Shown: positions 15,930 to 24,502 of the stretch, in pieces
Layout of the letters: each line of letters begins with the position of its first letter
How positions within the stretch are numbered: position 1 is the stretch's first letter
Origin: an uncultured Clostridium sp.
GTDB lineage: Bacteria; Bacillota; Clostridia; Lachnospirales; Lachnospiraceae
Assembly (NCBI GenBank): GCA_937885015.1
Contig: CALAAS010000054.1
Span: 16,706-80,705 of the forward strand
Reading direction: 5' to 3'
Length of the DNA stretch: 64,000 nt
Made by a program: the position numbers and the translations under genes
Notes under the pieces: generated by a model
Databases searched by the model: none
What the model was told of the DNA's origin: nothing
The model's input: the letters and a program-made list of their open reading frames with translations, nothing else

Positions 15930-16580
15930 TTACAACAAAATCACGCGGCTACCCTCCATGCTATAATAAATCTCATCCTGTTTTTCAATGGCACAGCGCC
16001 CGTTGGTTCCCTCAATCAGTTTTTTCTCCGCTTCACCGGCCTGATCGGCCGGTATCAGCACGGTCAGTGCCACATTCTCACCGTAATCGCTTTCCAGAAC
16101 CGGAAGTTCCGCCTCAGAAAGGATGTACTGCACTTTTCCCAGACCGCTGTAATCCGTTGTAATCTTCCACCGGCGGGCCAGGCATTTCTCCAGAATCACA
16201 CAGTTCTTAAGTCCCTCCTGAACCGCCCCTCCGTAGGCCCTCACCAGTCCTCCGGTTCCAAGAAGCGTCCCTCCAAAATACCGTGTTACCACAGCACACA
16301 CATTGTGCAGCTCCCGTCCCAAAAGCACATCCAGCATGGGCCTTCCCGCCGTCTGGGCCGGCTCGCCGTCATCGCTGCACCTGGCTATCTCACAATTTTC
16401 TCCAATGGTAAAAGCCGAACAGTGGTGTCTGGCATCCCAATACTGCTTCCGGATCTCGCCGATAAACGCCAGAGCTTCTTCCTCCGTCTGTACCGGACGA
16501 ATGGATGCAATAAATCTGGACTTTTTTTCCACCAGCTCGCCCTCTCCGCCTTCATACACAATTTTATACCGCTCTTTCAT
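15930..16580 (-). CDS. YigZ/IMPACT family protein
   Basis: A 216-residue member of the UPF0029/IMPACT family; bacterial members have been linked to translation or peptide handling, but the activity is not established. The N-terminal domain (about 1-135) carries the signature TRYFGGTLLGTGGLVRAYG (about 98-116), with WDARHHCSAF and CSDDGEPAQTAG upstream. The C-terminal DUF1949-type domain (about 140-205) ends VILL. The nearest GGAG lies 15 bases before the ATG at 16580, which is long. It is divergent from the PBP gene. Confidence 0.9.
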   Translation of the reverse strand: MKERYKIVYEGGEGELVEKKSRFIASIRPVQTEEEALAFIGEIRKQYWDARHHCSAFTIGENCEIARCSDDGEPAQTAGRPMLDVLLGRELHNVCAVVTRYFGGTLLGTGGLVRAYGGAVQEGLKNCVILEKCLARRWKITTDYSGLGKVQYILSEAELPVLESDYGENVALTVLIPADQAGEAEKKLIEGTNGRCAIEKQDEIYYSMEGSRVILL

Positions 16581-16760
16581 AATTGTTCCATCTTTCTCCT
16601 CACACCATTTTCTGCCTGCCTCCGCCTTCCAGGGCGGAAAACTCCAATCCCTGAGCCTGCCGAAAGCCTTCCCTGAAAATCCGGATTTCCATGTTTAACC
16701 CCTGTTTCGAATGTCCATACTCTGACTGACAGGAACCGTTGCTATCATAATAACGTAAAA

Positions 16761-16801
16761 AAAACTTCATGACAATAGTATTTATTTATCCATGAAGTTT
16801 T
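16761..16801. promoter_or_regulatory. 11-bp perfect inverted repeat over the PBP promoter
   Basis: AAAACTTCATG (16761-16771) and CATGAAGTTTT (16791-16801) are exact reverse complements 19 bases apart. They flank the proposed -35 and the right arm ends three bases before the -10, so it could be an operator. Confidence 0.5.
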
Positions 16802-16809
16802 GTTATAAT
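16781..16809 (+). promoter_or_regulatory. Possible promoter of the PBP gene
   Basis: A perfect -10 TATAAT (16804-16809) has only a weak -35 TTTATT (16781-16786) at 17 bases, suggesting an activated or regulated promoter. Confidence 0.5.
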
Positions 16810-16832
16810 TGTAGTTTATAAGGAGGCTTCCT

Positions 16833-19547
16833 ATGAACTATGGCAGAAATGAAACGAAACGAAAAATAAAGGCAGCCGGATCCAGGAAAAAAAAGTACGC
16901 CAACAAGATGTTTCTTACCTTCTTTAAAACGGCCTTTGTCCTGGCTCTTTTTCTTGTGGTAACCGGACTCAGCGCAGGGATTGGCATGTTTAAGGGGATT
17001 CTTGACAATGCTCCTGATTTTAACCCGGAAAGCTTTGCCCCCAGCGGCTACTTTTCCACCATATACAACAGCGCCGGAGAGGTGACAGACACTCTGATTG
17101 GCTCCAATGCCAACCGGATCGAGGCGTCATATGAAGAATTTCCCCAGGATCTGATCGACGCTTTCGTATCCATCGAGGACTCCCGTTTCTGGCAGCACAG
17201 CGGTATTGATCTTCGCTCCATTACCCGGGCAGCCGTAGGCGTTCTGACCAATAATTATAAAGGAGGCGCCAGCACGCTGACGCAGCAGCTGATCAAAAAC
17301 ACCGTTTTTAACGGCGGTATGGAAACCAGCAGCGGTGCCAGAATTGAGAGGAAAATTCAGGAACAGTACCTGGCTCTGCAGCTGACAAAAAACGTGGACC
17401 GCAAAGTTATTCTGACCAATTATCTGAATACCATCAATCTGGGCAGCAATACTCTGGGAGTCAAAGCGGCTGCTCTCCGTTATTTTAATAAAGATATTTC
17501 TCAGCTGACTCTGTCCGAATGCGCGGTTATTGCCGGTATCACACAGAATCCCGGTAAGCTGAACCCCATTACCGGGCCGCAGGAAAATGCCGCACGCCGC
17601 AAAGTCATCCTACAGCAAATGTACGAGCAGGGTTACATTTCCAAAGAGGAGCAGGAAGAAGCTCTGGCTGATGACGTCTATTCCCGTATCCAAAACGTGG
17701 ATCTGGCCATTCGCGAAAATGAGACTCCTTACTCCTACTACACGGACGAGCTGATCAATCAGGTCACAGAGGCATTAAAGGAGCAGCTTGGCTACACAGA
17801 TACGCAGGCCTCCAATCTCCTCTTCAGCGGCGGTCTCCAAATTTACACGCCTCAGGATCCAAAACTCCAGGCAATTGTGGATGAGGAGATCAACAACCCG
17901 GACAATTACGACGCAGCTCGCTGTTCCGTGGAATACCGCCTCTCCATTGTGCACACCAATGGGGAAACAAAGCACTATTCGCAGGAAACCATGAAAACCT
18001 ACCTGCAGCAGGTGGCTGGACAGACCAGCTTTGACGGTCTCTTTGATTCGGAGGCCGAAGCACAGACCGCCATCGACAGCTATAAAGCCTACCTGACCCA
18101 GGACGGAAGCACTGTGATTGGAGAATCGGCCTCCTTTATTCTGCAGCCCCAGGCATCCTTTGTCCTTATTGAGCAGTCCACCGGCTACGTCAAGGCCATC
18201 AGCGGCGGGCGCGGCGAAAAAAAGGCCAACCGGACCCTGAACCGGGCCACAGATTCCGTGCGTCAGCCCGGATCTACCTTTAAGGTCATCAGCTCTTTCG
18301 CCCCTGCTCTGGATACCTGCGGCGCCACCCTGGCCAGCGTCTATTACGATGCCCCCTACTCTTCCGGAACCAAGGAATTCCGCAACTGGTGGGGCGGAGA
18401 TTACAAAGGATACCATACCATCCGAGAGGGAATCATTTACTCCATGAACATTGTGGCGCTCCGCTGTATGGCCGAAACTGTGACGCCGCAGCTGGGTGTG
18501 GAGTACGCCGAACGCCTGGGGATTACCACCATGGTCTCGGAAGATCTGAGTCTCTCCACTGCGTTAGGCGGTCTGACAAGAGGTGTAACCAATCTGGAAC
18601 TGACCGGTGCCTTCGCAGCCATCGCCAATCAGGGAACCTACACAAAGCCCATTTTCTTCACTAAAATTCTGGACCGCAGCGGAAAGGTTCTTATTGATAA
18701 CACACCGCAGACCCGTCAGGCTTTAAAGGATTCCACTGCTTTTCTTCTGACAGATGCCATGACGGATGCCATGCAGAGCAACGTTCTGTACACCCGTCCC
18801 GGAGCAGGTATCAACGCCACGGGAACGGCTGCCGCCATTCCCAATATGAGCTGCGCCGGAAAAAGCGGCACCACCACCAACAACGTGGATGTATGGTTTG
18901 TGGGCTACACCCCCTATTACACCGGAGGAATCTGGGGCGGCTGTGATAATAACCAAAGTCTGAAGGACAATTCCGGCGCCAGAAACGGCGGAACCAGCTA
19001 CCACAAACGTATCTGGCGTCAGATCATGACCCGGATTCACGAGGGACTTTCCGATCCCGGTTTTCCAGTTCCCGACAGCGTGGAGACGGCTCAGGTGTGC
19101 CGCAAATCCGGCAAGCTTCCGGTATCCGGTGTCTGTGAGGCCGACCCGAGAGGCAATTCTGTCTACACCGAATATTTTGCCAAGGGAACCGTTCCCACTG
19201 AGGCCTGCGGTCATCATACCCGCATTACTGTCTGCGGCGCATCGGGCGGGAAACCATCGGCCTTCTGTCCGCAGGAACAGCAGGAAACGAAAACCGTGAT
19301 GGTCATCCCGGAAGAAGGCACCACCGATGACAGCTATTATGCTATGCCAGCAGAGGAATGCCCGGTTCATTCCGGCACCTCCACCATCATCGATCCGGCA
19401 GAGAGCAGCGGCATCTTCGGGCCCGGTTATACTCCGGGAACCAGCGCGCCTGGTTACTCTTATCCCTCCTACGGCGGCGGTATTTCAAGGCCCGGCTGGG
19501 GAGGCGAAAATTCGATCCCCATCGTACCGGCAAACCCGGCGGAGTAA
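16833..19547 (+). CDS. Class A penicillin-binding protein (transglycosylase/transpeptidase)
   Basis: Polymerises and cross-links peptidoglycan at the outer membrane face. In 904 residues: cytoplasmic basic tail, one membrane helix (about 30-52), glycosyltransferase domain with EDSRFWQHSG (catalytic Glu115) and GGASTLTQQLIKN (144-156), then a transpeptidase domain with the active-site Ser481 in STFK, SMN at 537-539 and KSGT at 677-680. The C-terminal 150 residues include Cys-containing segments and a Gly/Pro/Ser/Tyr-rich tail. AAGGAGG precedes the ATG. It stands alone, convergent with the spoVA end of the sporulation operon. It resembles PBP1A/PonA; the exact paralogue cannot be named. Confidence 0.95.
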   Translation: MNYGRNETKRKIKAAGSRKKKYANKMFLTFFKTAFVLALFLVVTGLSAGIGMFKGILDNAPDFNPESFAPSGYFSTIYNSAGEVTDTLIGSNANRIEASYEEFPQDLIDAFVSIEDSRFWQHSGIDLRSITRAAVGVLTNNYKGGASTLTQQLIKNTVFNGGMETSSGARIERKIQEQYLALQLTKNVDRKVILTNYLNTINLGSNTLGVKAAALRYFNKDISQLTLSECAVIAGITQNPGKLNPITGPQENAARRKVILQQMYEQGYISKEEQEEALADDVYSRIQNVDLAIRENETPYSYYTDELINQVTEALKEQLGYTDTQASNLLFSGGLQIYTPQDPKLQAIVDEEINNPDNYDAARCSVEYRLSIVHTNGETKHYSQETMKTYLQQVAGQTSFDGLFDSEAEAQTAIDSYKAYLTQDGSTVIGESASFILQPQASFVLIEQSTGYVKAISGGRGEKKANRTLNRATDSVRQPGSTFKVISSFAPALDTCGATLASVYYDAPYSSGTKEFRNWWGGDYKGYHTIREGIIYSMNIVALRCMAETVTPQLGVEYAERLGITTMVSEDLSLSTALGGLTRGVTNLELTGAFAAIANQGTYTKPIFFTKILDRSGKVLIDNTPQTRQALKDSTAFLLTDAMTDAMQSNVLYTRPGAGINATGTAAAIPNMSCAGKSGTTTNNVDVWFVGYTPYYTGGIWGGCDNNQSLKDNSGARNGGTSYHKRIWRQIMTRIHEGLSDPGFPVPDSVETAQVCRKSGKLPVSGVCEADPRGNSVYTEYFAKGTVPTEACGHHTRITVCGASGGKPSAFCPQEQQETKTVMVIPEEGTTDDSYYAMPAEECPVHSGTSTIIDPAESSGIFGPGYTPGTSAPGYSYPSYGGGISRPGWGGENSIPIVPANPAE

Positions 19548-19576
19548 TCGATCCTCCGCCCCCTTTCGGGACAGTT

Positions 19577-19933
19577 TCAATGTTTCATTCTGGGCGGGCA
19601 TACAGCCGAGATCAGATAGCCAAAAATCAGGGCTCCGGATAATCCGGCTGATCCGGCCGTAAACCCGCCCTTAAACAGTCCCAAAAGTCCTTCCTGGCTT
19701 ACGGCCTCTTTTACTCCTTTAAACAACGTATTTCCAAATCCCAAAAGCGGCACAGAGGCCCCGGCTCCGGCCCACTGGACAAAAGGCTCATAGATCCCCA
19801 AAAAACCCAGTACGGAGCCGGAAACCACCAGAAGAACCATAATTCTTCCCGGCATCAGACGAGTTCGATCCATCAGAATCTGAACTGCACCGCAGATCAA
19901 ACCGCCTACCAGAAACGCCCTTACATATTCCAT
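19577..19933 (-). CDS. spoVAE: Stage V sporulation protein AE (SpoVAEb type)
   Basis: A 118-residue membrane protein with three to four hydrophobic helices and the family stretch GAGASVPLLGFGNTLFKGV. It is part of the SpoVA complex in the spore inner membrane that imports dipicolinic acid during sporulation and releases it during germination. It is the last gene of the spoIIA-spoVA operon, starting 36 bases after spoVAD with AGGGGG before the ATG. It ends 29 bases from the convergent PBP gene, and I see no clear terminator between them. Confidence 0.92.
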   Translation of the reverse strand: MEYVRAFLVGGLICGAVQILMDRTRLMPGRIMVLLVVSGSVLGFLGIYEPFVQWAGAGASVPLLGFGNTLFKGVKEAVSQEGLLGLFKGGFTAGSAGLSGALIFGYLISAVCPPRMKH

Positions 19934-19969
19934 GTTTCATTTCCCCCTGTCACAATCGATGTATCCGTT

Positions 19970-21004
19970 TTAATTTATCCTTTCAGAATGCTCCAACACG
20001 ATTCCATGGGCAATCCCCGGCACACTCTGTCCCTCATTGAAGCTGATCTGAGACAGCAATGCCCCAGTCGGAAGAAATAAAACTCTTTTCCACTCGCCGC
20101 TCTGAATTTTCGGTAAAATACAGCCGCAGAGAGTGACAGCCGAGCAGCCACAGCCACTCCCTCCGGAATGGGTATCCTGCCTCTTTCCATCATAGATCAT
20201 CTGCCCGCAATCCATATGGATTCCCCGGATATCCCATCCTGCCTCATCCATAAAATCAAACAGAATTCTCTGCCCCACATCCCCCAGATCTCCGGTAATA
20301 ATACGGTCATACCAGGAAGGTTCTCTGGAAAAATCCCGGAGATTCTGAAGAATCGTATCCACAGCTGCCACCGCCATAGCGGCTCCCATATTCATGGAAT
20401 CCCGTACCTGCATATCCACAATTTTTCCCGGCGTTGCTCCGGTAATACGCGCCAGCACTTCCCGTTCAGACACCATTTTGGAATTTCCGATTATCACGCT
20501 TCCACAGCCCGTTACCGTCCAGGTGGTCGATTTAGGCCTCTGATTTCCGTATGCCAACGGGAAACGAAACTGACGCTCTGCAGAAGCAAAATGGCTGGAT
20601 GCCATAGCCATCGCCCGATCCGCGAATCCGCCAGCCACCGCCATAGATGCAAGAAGCATGGCCTCTCCCATGGTAGAACATGCCCCATAAAGACCGAACA
20701 GCCGGATTCCCAGCTCTTTCACACCAAAGGATGTGGCCACAATCTGCCCCAGCAGATCCCCTGCGAAAAGGTATCGAACCTCTTCCGGGGAAAGTCCTGC
20801 CTTTTCCAGACATTTTTCTGCTGTCTGCCTCTGCAGCTCACTCTCCGCCTCCTCCCAGCTTTTCTTTCCAAACAGTGGATCAGGCTCCACCCGGTCAAAA
20901 CAGCCGGCAATGGGCCCCTCCCCTTCTTTTTCCCCTGCAATGGAAGCCGCCGCCAGAATGGCCGGCGCATTCTCAAACTGAAGGCTTGCATATCCTGCCT
21001 GCAT
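19970..21004 (-). CDS. spoVAD: Stage V sporulation protein AD
   Basis: The soluble dipicolinate-binding subunit of the SpoVA channel, with a thiolase-like fold. The 344 residues include LFGLYGACSTMGEAM and SGGSGCGCSAVTLCG. The open frame extends 38 codons upstream, but I chose the ATG at 21004 (MQAGYASLQF) because AAAGGAG lies about nine bases before it and family proteins start here. It lies 20 bases after the spoVAC stop. Confidence 0.94.
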   Translation of the reverse strand: MQAGYASLQFENAPAILAAASIAGEKEGEGPIAGCFDRVEPDPLFGKKSWEEAESELQRQTAEKCLEKAGLSPEEVRYLFAGDLLGQIVATSFGVKELGIRLFGLYGACSTMGEAMLLASMAVAGGFADRAMAMASSHFASAERQFRFPLAYGNQRPKSTTWTVTGCGSVIIGNSKMVSEREVLARITGATPGKIVDMQVRDSMNMGAAMAVAAVDTILQNLRDFSREPSWYDRIITGDLGDVGQRILFDFMDEAGWDIRGIHMDCGQMIYDGKRQDTHSGGSGCGCSAVTLCGCILPKIQSGEWKRVLFLPTGALLSQISFNEGQSVPGIAHGIVLEHSERIN

Positions 21005-21024
21005 ATTCCATACTCCTTTCCTTC

Positions 21025-21465
21025 TTACCCCATTCCAAGCCAGTAAAGCACCCCGAGTCCCCAGCTGACAAGAATCCCGTACAGAATAACCGGACCCGCA
21101 ATGGTAAAAATCTTGCACCCTATCCCAAAAACCTGCCCCTCCGCCTTATATTCCAGGGCTGGTGATGCAACGGAATTGGCAAATCCGGTAATGGGAACCA
21201 GCACCCCTGCTCCAAATATCCGTGCCAGCTTCTGAAAAATATTGGCGCCTGTCAACAAAGCACTCAAAAAGACCAGGATCAGAAGCGTCCAGGTTCCCGC
21301 CTCCTCCTTTTCCATTCCTCCCTCCATCATCCAGGCTGTTAGAATCTGACCTGTCAGACAGATCACTCCGCCTGCCAGAAAGGCCATTGCTGCATTTTTA
21401 ACCGGACTGTGCACCGGTGTTATCTCCGTTACATAAGAACCATACGCATTTTTTTGTACTTCCAT
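21025..21465 (-). CDS. spoVAC: Stage V sporulation protein AC
   Basis: A 146-residue membrane protein of the SpoVA channel; the B. subtilis homologue acts as a mechanosensitive channel for dipicolinate. Several hydrophobic helices are visible, with FAGVLVP-like text as GAGVLVPITGFANSVASPALEYKAEG, the block shared with SpoVAE. I chose the ATG at 21465 (MEVQKNAYGS), six bases after AAGGA; the open frame upstream runs through the intergenic sequence. It is flanked by spoVAB and spoVAD. Confidence 0.92.
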   Translation of the reverse strand: MEVQKNAYGSYVTEITPVHSPVKNAAMAFLAGGVICLTGQILTAWMMEGGMEKEEAGTWTLLILVFLSALLTGANIFQKLARIFGAGVLVPITGFANSVASPALEYKAEGQVFGIGCKIFTIAGPVILYGILVSWGLGVLYWLGMG

Positions 21466-21493
21466 CTTCTTTCCTTCTTTCCCGTTTTTTCCG

Positions 21494-21946
21494 TCATACT
21501 CCAATCCGGAACAGAAAATATGCCAGAGAACCGGCCCCCTTTCCCAGGGCAACCGCCAGAATCACATACTGCAATCCTACAGCCAGTCGCAGACGGCGGC
21601 TCAGCACCGGAAGTGCCTTTAAGGTTTCCGCCAGCGACATGACGAGACATCCCACAAAAATCCCGGAGCCGGCGCCAAACAACAGAAGTGCCCCAGTTCC
21701 CAGCCAAAAACCCCCCGCTTCTGCCGCCCCAAATAAAATTGGAATTTCATACAAATCCAGAATATTTCCCACAATTCCACCAGCAATGATCATGTTCTCA
21801 TATAGAACAATGTGGACTCTGGTTCCAGTCTTTCCAATCACCCGGGGAAACACTCCTATGATCGCCAGAAACGCAAAAACGCCGGCTGCCACAATCCCGC
21901 CGGCGCTCATCCCGAAAACCAGAAGGAGAAACAGCCTAAGATACAT
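21494..21946 (-). CDS. spoVAB: Stage V sporulation protein AB
   Basis: A 150-residue polytopic membrane protein with about four hydrophobic helices, starting MYLRLFLLLVFGMSAGG. It belongs to the SpoVA complex. The ATG at 21946 lies within the last codons of spoVAA (11-base overlap) and follows AAAGGAGGACGGCG, so translation is coupled. The frame is open further upstream inside spoVAA, but those residues are not family-like. Confidence 0.9.
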   Translation of the reverse strand: MYLRLFLLLVFGMSAGGIVAAGVFAFLAIIGVFPRVIGKTGTRVHIVLYENMIIAGGIVGNILDLYEIPILFGAAEAGGFWLGTGALLLFGAGSGIFVGCLVMSLAETLKALPVLSRRLRLAVGLQYVILAVALGKGAGSLAYFLFRIGV

Positions 21947-22562
21947 CCACGCCGTCCTCCTTTCGGCCGCTGTTCTGTACCAGCGTTTTATTGATATTGT
22001 CTTCATACAGACGCATTTCCACCTCCAGCGGCGTCGGATCCATACTGAATCTCCAGCTGGAAAAATGGTTGAAAAACAGGAGGATACCAAGACTCAGTCC
22101 CAGAGAATACCCCAGTTCAAGAACCGTCACTCCTCCGGACTCCTTCCCCGTAACAAGGCGGTAAATTTCCTGAAACACATCCCGCACATTGGCATCGTTA
22201 TTAAAGGTCATAATGGCAAAGGCGGCTCCGGAAAAACAGATCAGACAGACAAATCCAGTTTTCATCCAATCTGCAGCCTGCCGTCTTCTCCTTTCTGGCT
22301 TATAATCAATAATATAATCGGTTTCTCCCAGACACGTAATCTCCGCCTCCGGCACCGCCTTCCCAATCCGCTCCATCAGATCCACGATGCTGCCCACCAG
22401 ACGGACCGGACGATTGCTGTGGATCTTTGCGACTCGAACTGCCCGGCACCGATTTTCCACTGTCCGGTCACTGCAGTATACCTCTCCAATATCAGCAACC
22501 TGCACATCCCTCCCGTGCACCTGGCTGATGGCCCGGAGTTTGATATAGACCGTCTTTGTCAT
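21936..22562 (-). CDS. spoVAA: Stage V sporulation protein AA
   Basis: A 208-residue protein with a soluble N-terminal domain (about 1-95, beginning MTKTVYIKLRAISQVHGRDV) and two membrane helices in the C-terminal half. SpoVAA forms part of the dipicolinate channel. The ATG at 22562 overlaps the stop of the preceding 55-residue gene as ATGA and has AGGAG eight bases upstream. It is the first canonical spoVA gene. Confidence 0.9.
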   Translation of the reverse strand: MTKTVYIKLRAISQVHGRDVQVADIGEVYCSDRTVENRCRAVRVAKIHSNRPVRLVGSIVDLMERIGKAVPEAEITCLGETDYIIDYKPERRRRQAADWMKTGFVCLICFSGAAFAIMTFNNDANVRDVFQEIYRLVTGKESGGVTVLELGYSLGLSLGILLFFNHFSSWRFSMDPTPLEVEMRLYEDNINKTLVQNSGRKEDGVDVS

Positions 22563-22726
22563 GCCGCCATCTCCTGCACATCCGTGGCCGGCGGAAGAAT
22601 GACAAAGGTTCCATCCAGATGGGCGGAACCTCGTCCTGCAGTCAGCAGGCAATACCATACCAGTGCTGAAACAGCCGCCATTGCGCAGATTAAAAGTACA
22701 ATTCCCGTTTTCTTTTTCAGGCTCAT
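22559..22726 (-). CDS. 55-residue single-pass membrane protein between sigF and spoVAA
   Basis: A short frame with a basic start MSLKKKTGIV, one hydrophobic helix (about 8-28) and a polar tail ending FVILPPATDVQEMAA. The stop overlaps the spoVAA ATG as ATGA, and AAGGA lies ten bases before the ATG at 22726 (an in-frame GTG at 22729 would be seven bases away). The operon position and coupling strongly suggest a real gene under the same forespore programme. It may be a partner of SpoVAA or of the sigma-F proteins. I do not recognise it from the classic B. subtilis operon. Confidence 0.75.
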   Translation of the reverse strand: MSLKKKTGIVLLICAMAAVSALVWYCLLTAGRGSAHLDGTFVILPPATDVQEMAA

Positions 22727-22775
22727 CACATTCACATCCTTCTATTCTTTTTCTTCCAGCAACAGTTCTAAACTG

Positions 22776-23579
22776 TTACTTTGTAGGGATAGTATGGATG
22801 GAATCTCCTTTTTTATTCCCGCCCCCTTTTTTATTCCCATTTTCCCGTTTTTCTCCGCCTTCTTCCTTTAGCTGATCCCGCATTTCACATAAGATCTTCC
22901 TCTCCATCCTGGAAACCTGTACCTGGGAAATTCCCAGTACTCCGGCAATCTGCGTCTGCGTCTGATTATAAAAATACCGCCGCACAATGATTTCCCTCTG
23001 CTTTTTGTCCAAAGACTGCAAAAGCTCTCCCAGAACCATCCGGTTCAGCAGGCTTTCTTCTTCTCCTCCCTCGTCTGCTACCCGGTCCAGAATCGTCAGG
23101 TTCGTATCATCACCAGAACCTGACGGCGCATAAAGTGACTCCACATGACATGCAGCCTCCAGAGAAGCTGCCACCTCCTCGCAGCTAGTTCCCACCTGAC
23201 CGGCCAGCTCCTCCAACGTCGGCTCCCGGCCCAATCTCCCAGAAAGGCGCTCTCTGGCTGCACTGACCCGCATCCCCAGTTCCTTCACAGACCGGCTTAC
23301 TTTAATCATTCCATCGTCCCGCAGAAACCGCTTTATCTCCCCTGCTATCATGGGAACTGCATAGGTAGAAAACCGTACCTCATAGGAAGTGTCAAATTTA
23401 TCAATGGCCTTAATCAACCCAATACTTCCAATCTGAAACAAATCCTCCATCTCACAGCCCCGTCCGGAAAAACGCCGTACAATACTCCAGACAAGGCCAA
23501 CATTGTCCATCACCAGCCTCTCCCTGGCTGTTTTATCTCCCCGGTGTGCTGCCTCTATCAGCCGGAGAGTCTCATCCAT
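22776..23579 (-). CDS. sigF: RNA polymerase sporulation sigma factor SigF
   Basis: The forespore-specific sigma factor, held inactive by SpoIIAB. The 267 residues comprise region 2 (DLFQIGSIGLIKAIDKFD, FSTYAVPMIAGEIKRFLRDDG), region 3 and region 4 with the helix-turn-helix QTQIAGVLGISQVQVSRMERK. I chose the ATG at 23579, which overlaps the spoIIAB stop by eight bases; a TTG five codons earlier has no ribosome site. The C-terminus carries about 25 extra residues rich in Gly, Lys and Asn (EKRENGNKKGGGNKKG) beyond region 4. Confidence 0.96.
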   Translation of the reverse strand: MDETLRLIEAAHRGDKTARERLVMDNVGLVWSIVRRFSGRGCEMEDLFQIGSIGLIKAIDKFDTSYEVRFSTYAVPMIAGEIKRFLRDDGMIKVSRSVKELGMRVSAARERLSGRLGREPTLEELAGQVGTSCEEVAASLEAACHVESLYAPSGSGDDTNLTILDRVADEGGEEESLLNRMVLGELLQSLDKKQREIIVRRYFYNQTQTQIAGVLGISQVQVSRMERKILCEMRDQLKEEGGEKRENGNKKGGGNKKGDSIHTIPTK

Positions 23580-24021
23580 AGGCAGGACCGCCAATCTGTT
23601 TTTTCATGATTACCAAAGTCCCGGCCCCCGGACTGGATTCCACAAGGACCTGATCCATAAATGCCTCCATAAAAGAAAAACCCATCCCGGAACGTTCGCC
23701 GCTTTCATCTGTCGTATACATCGGCTCCATCGCCCGTTCCACATCCGCAATCCCCCGGCCTTCATCCCGAATCCGAACCGTCAAAACCCGATCCATAGTC
23801 TCTGCTTCTATGTAAATAACGCCAGGCCTCCCTTCATATCCATGAATCACACAGTTGGTTACTGCCTCTGACACAGCTGTTTTCACATCGTTTAATTCCT
23901 CCAGCGTGGGATCCAGACGGCTCATAAAAACCCCCACTGTTACCCTTGCAAATTCTTCATTACAGGAACGGCTCTCAATCTCCAGCTTCATCCAGTTTTT
24001 TTCACGCTTCTGACACTCCAT
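23572..24021 (-). CDS. spoIIAB: Anti-sigma-F factor and serine kinase SpoIIAB
   Basis: A GHKL-fold kinase that binds SigF and phosphorylates SpoIIAA. In 149 residues the N-box EAVTNCVIHGYEG, G1 box DEGRGI and G2 box SGMGFSFME are visible. The ATG at 24021 follows GAGGAGG by six bases and lies 20 bases inside the end of spoIIAA, so the two are translationally coupled. The kinase/anti-anti-sigma pair is complete. Confidence 0.96.
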   Translation of the reverse strand: MECQKREKNWMKLEIESRSCNEEFARVTVGVFMSRLDPTLEELNDVKTAVSEAVTNCVIHGYEGRPGVIYIEAETMDRVLTVRIRDEGRGIADVERAMEPMYTTDESGERSGMGFSFMEAFMDQVLVESSPGAGTLVIMKKQIGGPAYG

Positions 24022-24355
24022 GTATGGCCTCCTCTCTCGTTCTGCACAGGCGTACCAGGCGGTACACACCACCAATTTTCAGAATCCGGCTAATCCGCGT
24101 TCCCATTCCATACACCGACACACTTCCCCCGCTCCCGGCCATTTGTTTATAACGGCTCAAAAGAACGCCAATTCCGGAGCTGTCCATAAAATCGGTCCCA
24201 GAAAAATCAAACACAATCCGATTTACATAATTTTCCGCCAAAAGAAGATCTGTCTCATATTTCAGAGTCAGGCAGTTGTGGTGATCCACTTCCCGCGGCA
24301 GATGGATAATCAGAACCGGTCCGTCTGCCTCATACGTAAAATGTTCCTGTTCCAT
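24002..24355 (-). CDS. spoIIAA: Anti-anti-sigma factor SpoIIAA
   Basis: A STAS-domain switch protein: in unphosphorylated form it frees SigF from SpoIIAB. The 117 residues contain DFMDSSGIGVLLSRYK, where Ser59 aligns with the B. subtilis phosphorylation site Ser58. It is the first gene of the nine-gene spoIIA-spoVA operon. Its Shine-Dalgarno AGGAGG is partly formed by the edge of a repeat element that fills the upstream region, and I could not find a convincing sigma-H promoter there. Confidence 0.96.
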   Translation of the reverse strand: MEQEHFTYEADGPVLIIHLPREVDHHNCLTLKYETDLLLAENYVNRIVFDFSGTDFMDSSGIGVLLSRYKQMAGSGGSVSVYGMGTRISRILKIGGVYRLVRLCRTREEAIHGVSEA

Positions 24356-24364
24356 AGTATGACC

Positions 24365-24502
24365 TCCTATGCTATAAGAAAGAAGCTCGCCCGCGAGCTT
24401 CTCCGCCTGCGGCGGGCCGCTTCTGCGACAAAATTCCTCTCCGCCGCATGGCGATCCTCGCGGAGCGTTTTTTATTGTATAGGAAGCAATTTCCTATGCA
24501 AT
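24365..24502. repeat. About 137-bp interspersed repeat (family B), copy in spoIIA leader
   Basis: The segment runs from TCCTATGC to the terminal hairpin ATTGTATAGGAAGCAATTT...CTATGCAAT. Internal palindromes include GAAGCTCGCCCGCGAGCTTC (20 bp, perfect) and a CTCCGC...GCGGAG hairpin. It is nearly identical to 38818-38953. It occupies almost all DNA between the TPR-gene terminator and the spoIIAA ATG, and on the minus strand its end GCATAGGA contributes to the spoIIAA ribosome site. Confidence 0.9.

Noticed and set aside
21417..22871. 484-codon plus-strand frame opposite spoVAB, spoVAA and the end of sigF
   Set aside because: Antisense to the sporulation operon; composition typical of a non-coding frame.
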